From: Moritella marina ATCC 15381
GTDB lineage: Bacteria; Pseudomonadota; Gammaproteobacteria; Enterobacterales; Moritellaceae
DNA: 64,000 bases
Direction: 5' to 3'
Assembly: GCF_008931805.1 (NCBI RefSeq)
Contig: NZ_CP044399.1
Location: 1 to 64,000, forward strand
The notes beneath the pieces were generated by a model, which searched no databases, was not told the DNA's origin, and was given only the letters and a program-made list of their open reading frames with translations. Both the position numbers and the translations under genes were made by a program. Shown piece after piece: positions 56,989 through 64,000 of the stretch; the stretch's first letter is position 1; every line of letters begins with the position of its first letter.

Positions 56989-57405
56989 TTGGCCAGCTTT
57001 TTATGTGTAAAGTGTGTTTTTTGGTGCTTTGGGTCTTTGAAGTAGGTGAAGCGTCGATTAGTTACTATATTCACTTGCTGATTAACTCCTCGGCGTCTGT
57101 GTTCATGCCTCTATGCTCATTATAGTTTATAAAACGACTATAAAAATGTGCTTTTGGCTATCCCGTTGTTCACTTTGCTTGTGTTTGCTGAAACTGTGAG
57201 CGAGCTGTGGGTTATGCATTAATTTAACGAAAATGGGCCATGAGCGAATTCACATCTCAATAATAAGATTAAATGGATTTTATGGTTTGAATAGGGTGAA
57301 GTGTTGTCACATTCGTATTACAATGGGGCATTATGATTGTAAGCATTATCAGCATTGAACATAGAGTAATGCCATGATAATGAATTGATTAAAAAGGTTA
57401 GCATT

Positions 57406-57885
57406 ATGAGTAATATGATCCCAATGACTGCACGTGGTGCAGAGAATTTACGTGTAGAATTAGAACATCTTAAAACAGTTCGTCGTCCTGAAATTGTAAA
57501 TTCAATTGCTGAAGCGCGCGAACATGGCGATTTAAAAGAAAATGCGGAATATCACGCAGCACGTGAAGAGCAAGGATTCTGTGAAGGCCGTGTTCAAGAT
57601 ATCGAATGGAAACTGTCTAACAGCCAGATTATTGATGTGACAAAAATCACCAATAACGGTCGTGTTATTTTTGGTTCAACAGTCTGTCTTTACAACACTG
57701 AAACTGAAGAAGAGATCACTTACAATCTTGTGGGTGATGATGAAGCGAATATCAAAGAAAATCGCATTTCCATTAATTCACCAATTGCACGTGGTTTAGT
57801 GGGTAAAAGCGTGGATGATGTTGCAATGGTAACGACACCGGGCGGCGCGATTGAATTTGAAATTGTATCGGTAGAATATATCTAA
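57406..57885 (+). CDS. greA: Transcription elongation factor GreA
   Basis: GreA stimulates RNA polymerase to cleave backtracked transcripts. The N-terminal coiled-coil has [20 protein letters not shown] then [20 protein letters not shown], whose Asp and Glu reach the polymerase active site. The C-terminal domain has [27 protein letters not shown] and a final [11 protein letters not shown] start at 57406; the frame opens further upstream to 57385, and 57415 (MIPMTARG) is also possible. Length is about 159 residues, as expected. Confidence 0.95.
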   Translation: MSNMIPMTARGAENLRVELEHLKTVRRPEIVNSIAEAREHGDLKENAEYHAAREEQGFCEGRVQDIEWKLSNSQIIDVTKITNNGRVIFGSTVCLYNTETEEEITYNLVGDDEANIKENRISINSPIARGLVGKSVDDVAMVTTPGGAIEFEIVSVEYI

Positions 57886-57933
57886 CTATCGACACATAGT
57901 TGATTAGCAATATAGCTAACTATCGAACATAGT
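57876..57933. repeat. Direct repeat at the greA 3' end
   Basis: ATATATCTAACTATCGACAC continuing ATAGT (57876-57900) spans the greA stop. ATATAGCTAACTATCGAACA continuing TAGT (57910-57933) repeats it with one substitution and one base missing. Confidence 0.75.
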
Positions 57934-57967
57934 ATGAAGATGCAGACACGTATTATTGTGGTCTGCG

Positions 57968-58016
57968 ACCCAGTGTTAACACTGGGTATAGTCGAGCTGG
58001 GATTCCTTGCCCAGCT
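57968..58016. repeat. Two adjacent palindromes between greA and yhbY
   Basis: ACCCAGTGTTAACACTGGGT (57968-57987) is a perfect 20-bp palindrome. A second hairpin, AGCTGGG/CCCAGCT (57995-58016), follows with an 8-base loop. Neither has a T-run. They may act as convergent terminators or as a REP-like element. Confidence 0.7.
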
Positions 58017-58033
58017 GGATACTCACAAAGCGA

Positions 58034-58330
58034 TTATTTCTTTGGCAGTATGATTTTCTTTTCATCACTTGTACGATAAATAACCAGCGTGTGACCAATG
58101 CTCATTACTTTTTCTGCGTTAGCTTCTTTAACAATGGTATCCATTACTAATGCTTTTTGGTCACGGTCTTCAGACGCAACTTTAATTTTAATTAGTTCAT
58201 GATGTGCGATTGCGACTTCAATTTCAGCCATAACACCTTCAGTTAAGCCGTGTTGGCCTAGTAAGATGACAGGTTTTAATGAATGTGCTAAACCTTTTAG
58301 GTGTTGCTTTTGTTTGTTGCTTAATGCCAT
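58034..58330 (-). CDS. yhbY: RNA-binding protein YhbY (CRS1/YhbY domain)
   Basis: A 98-residue single-domain RNA-binding protein associated with the 50S subunit in E. coli. The fold signature LSNKQKQHLKGLAHSLKPV, ILLGQHGLTEGVMAEIEVAI and HELIKIKV is clear, followed by IGHTLVIYR. It is divergent from rlmE, a common arrangement next to ftsH. Confidence 0.94.
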   Translation of the reverse strand: MALSNKQKQHLKGLAHSLKPVILLGQHGLTEGVMAEIEVAIAHHELIKIKVASEDRDQKALVMDTIVKEANAEKVMSIGHTLVIYRTSDEKKIILPKK

Positions 58331-58444
58331 ATTTTAAATTTCTTATTACTTAGGGTTGAAAAAGAGTAATTTTAGCTTCATCTTCATCTTAATACCATGC
58401 CATTATGGTAATGGTTTAAAAAAATATTATTAACAGGCTTTCAG

Positions 58445-59089
58445 ATGACCCCGACACCGAAGAAAAAAAGTACCCAAAAAGGCAGTTCAAAAAACTGGCT
58501 GAACGAGCATCACAACGATAAATACGTTAAAGATGCAAAGAAACAAGGGTTGCGTTCACGTGCAACTTTTAAGCTTGAAGAGATCCAAGCAAAAGATAAA
58601 TTATTAAAACCGGGTATGAATATTGTCGATCTTGGGGCTGCTCCTGGTGGTTGGTCACAATATGCTGTGAAGCAGTTAGGTGATAAAGGTCGTGTTATTG
58701 CTTGTGATATTTTAGCTATGGATCCAATTGCAGGTGTTGATTTCTTGCAAGGTGACTTTAGAGATGAAAAAGTATTGTCGGCTTTACTCGCGAAAGTGGG
58801 TGATGGCCAGATTGATGTTGTTATCTCTGATATGGCACCAAACATGAGTGGTAATATTGGTGTTGATCAACCAGCAGCAATGTATTTGGTCGAATTAGCA
58901 CTCGAAATGTGCCGTGAAGTACTTAAACCAGGTGGTAGTTTTGCGGTTAAAGTGTTCCAAGGTGAAGGCTTTGAGCAATTTATGAAAGATGTGCGTAGTA
59001 TGTTTACTGTCGTCAGAACCAGAAAACCGGATTCATCACGTGCACGTTCACGCGAAGTCTTTATCGTTGCAACGGGTTACAAAGGTTAA
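58445..59089 (+). CDS. rlmE: 23S rRNA 2'-O-ribose U2552 methyltransferase RlmE (FtsJ)
   Basis: Methylates U2552 of 23S rRNA in the 50S subunit using SAM. The 214-residue protein has the basic N terminus [20 protein letters not shown] (first catalytic Lys), FKLEEIQ, the SAM motif [20 protein letters not shown] near residue 60, catalytic Asp in [14 protein letters not shown] near 130, and catalytic Lys in [14 protein letters not shown] near 170. It ends VATGYKG, and that end is repeated in the DNA just downstream. It is followed by ftsH. Confidence 0.95.
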   Translation: MTPTPKKKSTQKGSSKNWLNEHHNDKYVKDAKKQGLRSRATFKLEEIQAKDKLLKPGMNIVDLGAAPGGWSQYAVKQLGDKGRVIACDILAMDPIAGVDFLQGDFRDEKVLSALLAKVGDGQIDVVISDMAPNMSGNIGVDQPAAMYLVELALEMCREVLKPGGSFAVKVFQGEGFEQFMKDVRSMFTVVRTRKPDSSRARSREVFIVATGYKG

Positions 59090-59167
59090 ATTGTAGCAAC
59101 AGGCTATAAAGGTTAAAATTTGTGGCTAGCTACAAAGGATAATATCACTACTGTTATTAAAGGATAA
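59066..59167. repeat. Imperfect tandem copies of the rlmE 3' end
   Basis: 59066-59089 encodes VATGYKG-stop, the real gene end. 59093-59116 repeats it and would also read VATGYKG-stop; the four differences are all third-position synonymous changes. 59122-59142 reads VASYKG-stop. A fourth, weaker fragment at 59153-59167 reads VIKG-stop. Starts are spaced 27, 29 and 31 bp, so the copies fall in different frames. Copies 1-2 are convincing, 3 is plausible, 4 weak. Confidence 0.7.
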
Positions 59168-59399
59168 AACAGAGATTTGACGGTAATAAGCATTTTATTA
59201 TGTTAATAAATCGTCAACTCTTGATATATTCAATTAGACAGTAGAGAATATCGAAAGGGTTCTGCACCTTACGTTTTACTTGTAAGGATCACAGGATGAA
59301 AATTTAAAATGTAAGTTGTTGTTAAACTGTCTATATTTAATATATTGAGTGTATCAACTGTTTTTTTTCAGGGAACTTAAGACCCGGAGAGGCTAGATT

Positions 59400-61370
59400 T
59401 TGAGTGATATGGCAAAAAATCTGATTTTATGGCTGGTTATTGCAGTCGTATTAATGTCAGTATTTCAGAGTTTCGGACCAAATGATAATTCCAGTAATCA
59501 GTTAGATTACAGTTCATTTGTACAACAAGTTAGAAATAAACAGGTTAACGAAGTTAAGATCAACGGACGTACAATCCGTGGTGTTAGCCAAGGCGGCCAG
59601 AAGTTTGTTACTTTCTTACCAGCGGAAGACCCACAGCTGTTAAATGACTTGTTAAACAACAACGTTAAAGTATTTGGTGAGCCTGAAGCAGAAGAAAGTT
59701 TACTGACTTCTATCTTCATCTCTTGGTTCCCAATGCTATTACTTATCGGTGTTTGGGTGTTCTTTATGCGCCAAATGCAAGGTGGCGGCGGTAAAGGCGC
59801 TATGTCATTCGGTAAGAGTAAAGCACGTCTAATGAGTGAAGACCAAATCAAGACAACATTTGCTGACGTTGCAGGTTGTGATGAGGCAAAAGAAGAAGTT
59901 GCTGAATTGGTTGATTACTTAAAAGACCCGACTCGATTCCAAAAATTGGGTGGTAAAATCCCAACGGGTATCTTATTAGTTGGTTCACCTGGTACAGGTA
60001 AAACATTACTAGCAAAAGCAATTGCTGGTGAAGCTAAAGTACCATTTTTCACTATTTCAGGTTCTGATTTCGTTGAAATGTTTGTTGGTGTTGGTGCATC
60101 TCGTGTGCGTGACATGTTCGAACAAGCGAAAAAATCATCACCATGTATCATCTTTATTGATGAAATCGATGCTGTAGGTCGTAAACGTGGTTCTGGTATG
60201 GGCGGTGGTCACGATGAACGTGAACAAACGCTCAACCAAATGTTGGTTGAAATGGATGGCTTTGAAGGTAATGAAGGTATCATTGTTATTGCTGCGACGA
60301 ACCGTCCAGACGTACTTGATCCAGCACTACTACGTCCAGGTCGTTTTGACCGTCAAGTAACGGTTGGTCTACCTGATATTCGTGGTCGTGACCAGATCTT
60401 GAAAGTACATATGCGTAAAGTACCAATCAGCGATGACGTTGAGACAGTATTAATTGCACGTGGTACACCAGGTTTCTCTGGTGCTGAGCTTGCAAACTTA
60501 GTTAATGAAGCCGCACTATTTGCAGCGCGTACCAATAAACGCACAGTATCTATGGCTGAGTTTGAAAAAGCCAAAGATAAGATCTTGATGGGTGCTGAAC
60601 GTAAGAGCATGGTCATGAGCGAAGAAGAGAAAACGATGACAGCGTACCATGAAGCTGGTCACGCAATCGTTGGTCGCTTAGTACCAGAGCATGATCCTGT
60701 TTATAAAGTAAGTATTATTCCACGTGGCCGTGCGCTAGGCGTGACAATGTACTTACCTGAACAAGATCGTGTGAGTCATTCAAAACGTCATTTAGAAAGC
60801 ATGATCTCAAGTCTTTATGGTGGTCGTATTGCTGAAGAAATTATCTTTGGTAAAGACGCTGTATCTACTGGTGCTTCAAATGATATTGAACGTGCTACAG
60901 ACATCTCTCGTAAAATGGTTACGCAATGGGGTCTATCTGAAAAATTAGGTCCGATGAAGTTTGCTGATGAGCAAGGTGAAGTATTCCTTGGTGGCGGTGG
61001 CTCACAAGCTGCAAGCATGTCAGCTGATACAGCGAAATTAATCGATGAAGAAATTCGTCACTTAGTTGATACTAACTATCAGCGTTCGTATAAATTGTTG
61101 AGTGAAAATATGGACATTTTGCATGCGATGAAAGATGCATTAATGAAATATGAAACAATCGATGCGAAACAACTTGATGACTTAATGGCGCGTGTTGAAG
61201 TGCGTCCACCTGCGGACTGGGGCGAAAGCTACGGTACATTGGATAAAGATGCATCTCAAGAAAGCAAAATTGATATTGAAAAAAAATCAAATATTGATCT
61301 TGAGAAAAAAAATGTAAAAGAAAGTGAAGACAATAGCGAAAAAGAGAATGATAAAAAAGATACAGAATAA
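59400..61370 (+). CDS. ftsH: ATP-dependent zinc metalloprotease FtsH
   Basis: Membrane-bound AAA+ protease that degrades membrane and regulatory proteins. Two N-terminal helices (about residues 7-25 and 105-125) flank a periplasmic segment. AAA motifs: Walker [19 protein letters not shown] near 198, Walker [17 protein letters not shown], and [23 protein letters not shown]. The Zn site HEAGHAIVG is near 420. The C terminus is a Lys/Glu/Asp-rich tail. I start at the TTG at 59400 (MSDMAKNL) because GGAGAGG lies 7-13 bp before it; the ATG at 59409 gives the E. coli-like MAKNL start but with poor spacing. Confidence 0.95.
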   Translation: MSDMAKNLILWLVIAVVLMSVFQSFGPNDNSSNQLDYSSFVQQVRNKQVNEVKINGRTIRGVSQGGQKFVTFLPAEDPQLLNDLLNNNVKVFGEPEAEESLLTSIFISWFPMLLLIGVWVFFMRQMQGGGGKGAMSFGKSKARLMSEDQIKTTFADVAGCDEAKEEVAELVDYLKDPTRFQKLGGKIPTGILLVGSPGTGKTLLAKAIAGEAKVPFFTISGSDFVEMFVGVGASRVRDMFEQAKKSSPCIIFIDEIDAVGRKRGSGMGGGHDEREQTLNQMLVEMDGFEGNEGIIVIAATNRPDVLDPALLRPGRFDRQVTVGLPDIRGRDQILKVHMRKVPISDDVETVLIARGTPGFSGAELANLVNEAALFAARTNKRTVSMAEFEKAKDKILMGAERKSMVMSEEEKTMTAYHEAGHAIVGRLVPEHDPVYKVSIIPRGRALGVTMYLPEQDRVSHSKRHLESMISSLYGGRIAEEIIFGKDAVSTGASNDIERATDISRKMVTQWGLSEKLGPMKFADEQGEVFLGGGGSQAASMSADTAKLIDEEIRHLVDTNYQRSYKLLSENMDILHAMKDALMKYETIDAKQLDDLMARVEVRPPADWGESYGTLDKDASQESKIDIEKKSNIDLEKKNVKESEDNSEKENDKKDTE

Positions 61371-61420
61371 GCTTCGCTTGCTCAGTATTACTTTATAGCT
61401 ATTAATTCATGATAGAATAA

Positions 61421-61449
61421 ACCTCGAGTCTAACTCGGGGTTTTTTTTT
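61421..61449 (+). terminator. Hairpin terminator between ftsH and folP
   Basis: ACCTCGAG and CTCGGGGT pair with one wobble around a 5-base loop, followed by eight or nine T residues. Confidence 0.8.
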
Positions 61450-61465
61450 AGGGATTGAAACGATA

Positions 61466-62320
61466 ATGCAGTTAAACTTAACGGCGAATAACAAGCATGT
61501 TAAAATGCTTAATCTGGATCAACCTGTGGTCATGGGGATTCTTAATGTCACACCAGATTCTTTTTCTGATGGTGGTCAATATCACGGTCTAGATGCTGCT
61601 TTTCAGCAAGCGCAAAAGATGGTTGCTGATGGCGCGACGATTATCGATATCGGTGGTGAATCAACACGCCCTGGTGCAAGTGCGGTGAGTTTAGAAGAAG
61701 AACTTGCCCGTGTGATCCCGATTATTGAACATATATCAGCACAACTTGATGTGATTATTTCTATCGATACCAGCAAAGCGGAAGTCATGCGCCAAGCTAT
61801 TGCTGCAGGTGCGCACATTATTAACGATGTTCGAGCATTACAGGCAGAGGGCGCATTACAAGCGGCTGCTGAACTGGCTGTACCTGTTTGTATTATGCAT
61901 ATGCAAGGTCAGCCAAGTAATATGCAAGATGCACCGGCTTATCAAGATGTCACCGCAGAAGTTGTATCGTTTCTAGAGCAACGTATCTTGGATTGTGTTG
62001 ATGCGGGTATCAAACGTGAACATATCATACTTGATCCTGGCTTTGGCTTCGGCAAGACCTTAGAGCAGAATTATCAGTTACTGGCTGACACCGCTTTGTT
62101 TCATCAATTTGGTTTACCTGTTCTGATTGGCGTTTCACGCAAGTCGATGATCGGTAATTTATTACAGTGTGATGAATCACAGCGATTAGCGGGTAGCCTT
62201 GCATGTGCGACTGCCGCTGCTGGCGATGGTGCACAAATTTTACGTGTTCATGATGTACGTGAAACTGCTGATGTATTAGCTGTCGTAGCACAACTTGCTA
62301 AGCACGGGTCAAACAAGTAA
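61466..62320 (+). CDS. folP: Dihydropteroate synthase
   Basis: Joins p-aminobenzoate to dihydropterin pyrophosphate in folate synthesis. The 284-residue TIM-barrel enzyme has MGILNVTPDSFSDGGQY near residue 23, IIDIGGESTRPGA near 60, ISIDTSK, IINDVRAL, VPVCIMHMQGQP, LDPGFGFGKTLEQNY near 190 and IGVSRKSMIG near 220, all signature stretches. It is separated from ftsH by a terminator, yet the ftsH-folP-glmM order is conserved in gammaproteobacteria. Confidence 0.95.
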   Translation: MQLNLTANNKHVKMLNLDQPVVMGILNVTPDSFSDGGQYHGLDAAFQQAQKMVADGATIIDIGGESTRPGASAVSLEEELARVIPIIEHISAQLDVIISIDTSKAEVMRQAIAAGAHIINDVRALQAEGALQAAAELAVPVCIMHMQGQPSNMQDAPAYQDVTAEVVSFLEQRILDCVDAGIKREHIILDPGFGFGKTLEQNYQLLADTALFHQFGLPVLIGVSRKSMIGNLLQCDESQRLAGSLACATAAAGDGAQILRVHDVRETADVLAVVAQLAKHGSNK

Positions 62321-62409
62321 AGCAAACACAGAATAAAAAACCAAACATTAAATGAATAGACGGGTTGAACTCAATGTTGACTCGTATTAAACGATATTAG
62401 GGATTAAAT

Positions 62410-63744
62410 ATGTCAAGAAAGTATTTTGGTACAGATGGTATCCGTGGCCTTGTAGGTAAAGCACCTATTACTCCTGAATTTGTACTTAAACTAGGTTGGG
62501 CTGCAGGTAAAGTACTTGCACAGCAAGGCACTAAAAAAGTATTGATTGGTAAAGATACACGTATCTCTGGCTACATGCTGGAAAGCGCACTCGAGGCTGG
62601 TCTATCTGCAGCGGGTCTAGATGCTGCATTCATGGGCCCGATGCCGACACCTGCTGTTGCGTATTTAACCCGAACATTCCGCGCTGAAGCCGGTATTGTG
62701 ATCAGTGCATCGCATAACCCATACCATGATAATGGCATTAAATTTTTCTCAGCGAATGGCACGAAACTACCAGACGAAGTCGAACTGGCGATTGAAGCAC
62801 AGTTAGAAAAAGAATTGACCTGTGTTGAATCTGCATTACTGGGTAAAGCAGTGCGTATCGATGATGCTGCTGGTCGTTACATCGAATATTGCAAAAGCAC
62901 ATTCCCATCACGCGCGAGTCTTAAAGGCCTTAAAATAGTGTTAGATTGTGCTCACGGCGCGACTTATCACATTGCACCAAGCGTATTTAAAGAACTCGGT
63001 GCAGAAATTATTCCGATTGGTGTTAGCCCGAATGGCTTGAACATTAATGATGGCTGTGGTGCGACAGAACCAGCGGCATTAGCTGCACGCGTGCTTGCAG
63101 AAAAAGCTGATTTGGGTGTTGCTTATGATGGTGATGGCGATCGCCTGATGATGGTCGATCACACTGGTTATGTTATTGATGGTGATGAAATTTTGTATAT
63201 CATGGCGCGTGAGGCGCTGCGCAACGGCGAGTTAAAAGGCGGTGTTGTTGGTACATTAATGGCAAATATGGGCTTAGAAGTCGCACTTAAATCTCTCGGG
63301 ATCCCATTTGCACGTAGTGCGGTAGGTGATCGCTATGTCGTGGAAATGTTACTTGAAAAAGGCTGGCGCATTGGTGGTGAGAACTCGGGTCATATTATTT
63401 CACTGGATCACACGACAACAGGTGACGGTATCGTATCGAGCTTGTTAGTGTTAGCGGCTATGATTAACAGTGGTTTAACGCTGCAAGAATTACGTTCTGG
63501 CATGAGCAAGTTCCCACAAGTACTGGTGAATGTACGCTTTAGTGGTGATTCTGATCCATTGCTAGCTGAATCTGTATTAGCTGCGGTTAAAGATGTTGAA
63601 CAAGAGCTTGCAGATCGTGGTCGTGTCTTACTGCGTAAATCAGGTACTGAACCGCTTATCCGCGTGATGGTGGAAGGTGAAGACGAAACGCATGTCTTAG
63701 CACTGGCGAATAAAATTGCTGATGCTGTAAAGGCCACTTTTTAA
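62410..63744 (+). CDS. glmM: Phosphoglucosamine mutase
   Basis: Converts glucosamine-6-phosphate to glucosamine-1-phosphate for cell-wall UDP-GlcNAc. The 444-residue enzyme has [19 protein letters not shown] at the N terminus, the catalytic phosphoserine in [17 protein letters not shown] near residue 101, the Mg-binding loop [13 protein letters not shown] near 240, GGENSGHII near 322 and a C-terminal [15 protein letters not shown] phosphate-binding loop. Length matches E. coli GlmM (445). It lies 89 bp after folP. Confidence 0.96.
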   Translation: MSRKYFGTDGIRGLVGKAPITPEFVLKLGWAAGKVLAQQGTKKVLIGKDTRISGYMLESALEAGLSAAGLDAAFMGPMPTPAVAYLTRTFRAEAGIVISASHNPYHDNGIKFFSANGTKLPDEVELAIEAQLEKELTCVESALLGKAVRIDDAAGRYIEYCKSTFPSRASLKGLKIVLDCAHGATYHIAPSVFKELGAEIIPIGVSPNGLNINDGCGATEPAALAARVLAEKADLGVAYDGDGDRLMMVDHTGYVIDGDEILYIMAREALRNGELKGGVVGTLMANMGLEVALKSLGIPFARSAVGDRYVVEMLLEKGWRIGGENSGHIISLDHTTTGDGIVSSLLVLAAMINSGLTLQELRSGMSKFPQVLVNVRFSGDSDPLLAESVLAAVKDVEQELADRGRVLLRKSGTEPLIRVMVEGEDETHVLALANKIADAVKATF

Positions 63745-64000
63745 CCCTACATAAACCATATAGACAATGAATTAAGGCTTATTAGTGTACCGCAAGTGAT
63801 GTTGTTTTGTGCTAAAGCCTTTTATTCATTGTTTTTTTTAATAATCAGCTTGCAACTAGAGTAGAGGTTAGATAATATCTGCTTCGCTTTACCACTTGTC
63901 GTGATTTAGTTAGAGATTGACTGAATGTCGGATCAAGTGTCCCTTACCTCGGGTAAGGATGTTCGATAAAGCTATATTAAACCTTTTGAGATTTAGGTAT
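63745..64000. other. Spacer after glmM, no gene visible
   Basis: The region has an AAGGCTT/AAGCCTT pair with a loop of over 35 bases near 63774-63823, a weak terminator candidate. A small hairpin CTTACC-TCG-GGTAAG lies near 63950. In related genomes secG and a tRNA-Leu gene follow glmM; neither is reached here. Confidence 0.5.

Overview
The window looks like chromosome of a marine, probably psychrophilic gammaproteobacterium close to Moritella (with Psychromonas, Vibrio and Shewanella as more distant comparators). The reasons are the gene orders thiL-pgpA, xseB-ispA-dxs beside a sodium-type pomAB stator, smpB/ssrA/ratA-ratB-bamE-recN-nadK-grpE, tyrS-M23 peptidase-anmK and rlmE-ftsH-folP-glmM, plus AT-rich spacers carrying small palindromic repeats. 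The genus is an inference from sequence resemblance, not a database result.

Layout. 0.2-1.8 kb: thiL and pgpA. 2.5-8.3 kb: a complete dipeptide ABC operon (dppABCDF). 8.6-11.7 kb: dxs-ispA-xseB on the minus strand (isoprenoid precursors and exonuclease VII small subunit). 11.9-13.6 kb: pomA-pomB flagellar stator. 14.1-19.8 kb: a second peptide ABC operon (oppABCDF). 19.9-31 kb: a nucleic-acid scavenging region with two UshA-type 5'-nucleotidases, a GlyGly-CTERM extracellular nuclease (ExeM-like), an endonuclease-I lipoprotein, a porin and a Tsx-like nucleoside channel. 31.3 kb: a DUF1097 membrane protein. 32.2-38.5 kb: the ribose operon rbsDACBKR behind a paired LacI-type operator. 38.9-43.3 kb: a 39-residue zinc-ribbon-like protein, an FAD monooxygenase, and two paralogous porins around an orphan secreted protein. 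43.5-45.2 kb: a lineage-specific patch with a 5'-truncated DUF4143 ATPase fragment and three small lipoproteins, next to ssrA. 45.4-51.8 kb: ssrA (tmRNA), smpB, ratA, ratB, bamE, recN (with an SOS box), nadK and grpE (with a heat-shock promoter). 51.9-56.5 kb: anmK, an M23 peptidase, tyrS and a UPF0126 membrane protein. 56.9-63.7 kb: a 27-residue membrane peptide, greA, yhbY, rlmE, ftsH, folP and glmM.

How the genes work together. The two peptide importers give peptide nutrition. The 19.9-38.5 kb segment reads as a pathway: secreted and surface nucleases cut extracellular DNA, UshA nucleotidases release nucleosides and phosphate, porin and Tsx channels admit them, and a ribose importer with ribokinase feeds the sugar into metabolism. 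The last step is inferred from adjacency only. Most of the rest is housekeeping.

Unexplained structure includes two families of palindromic miniature repeats, imperfect tandem copies of the rlmE 3' end, a duplicated ssrA terminator that brackets a small lipoprotein gene, and a well-formed gene for a tiny hydrophobic peptide. I saw no CRISPR array, prophage, transposase or tRNA gene.
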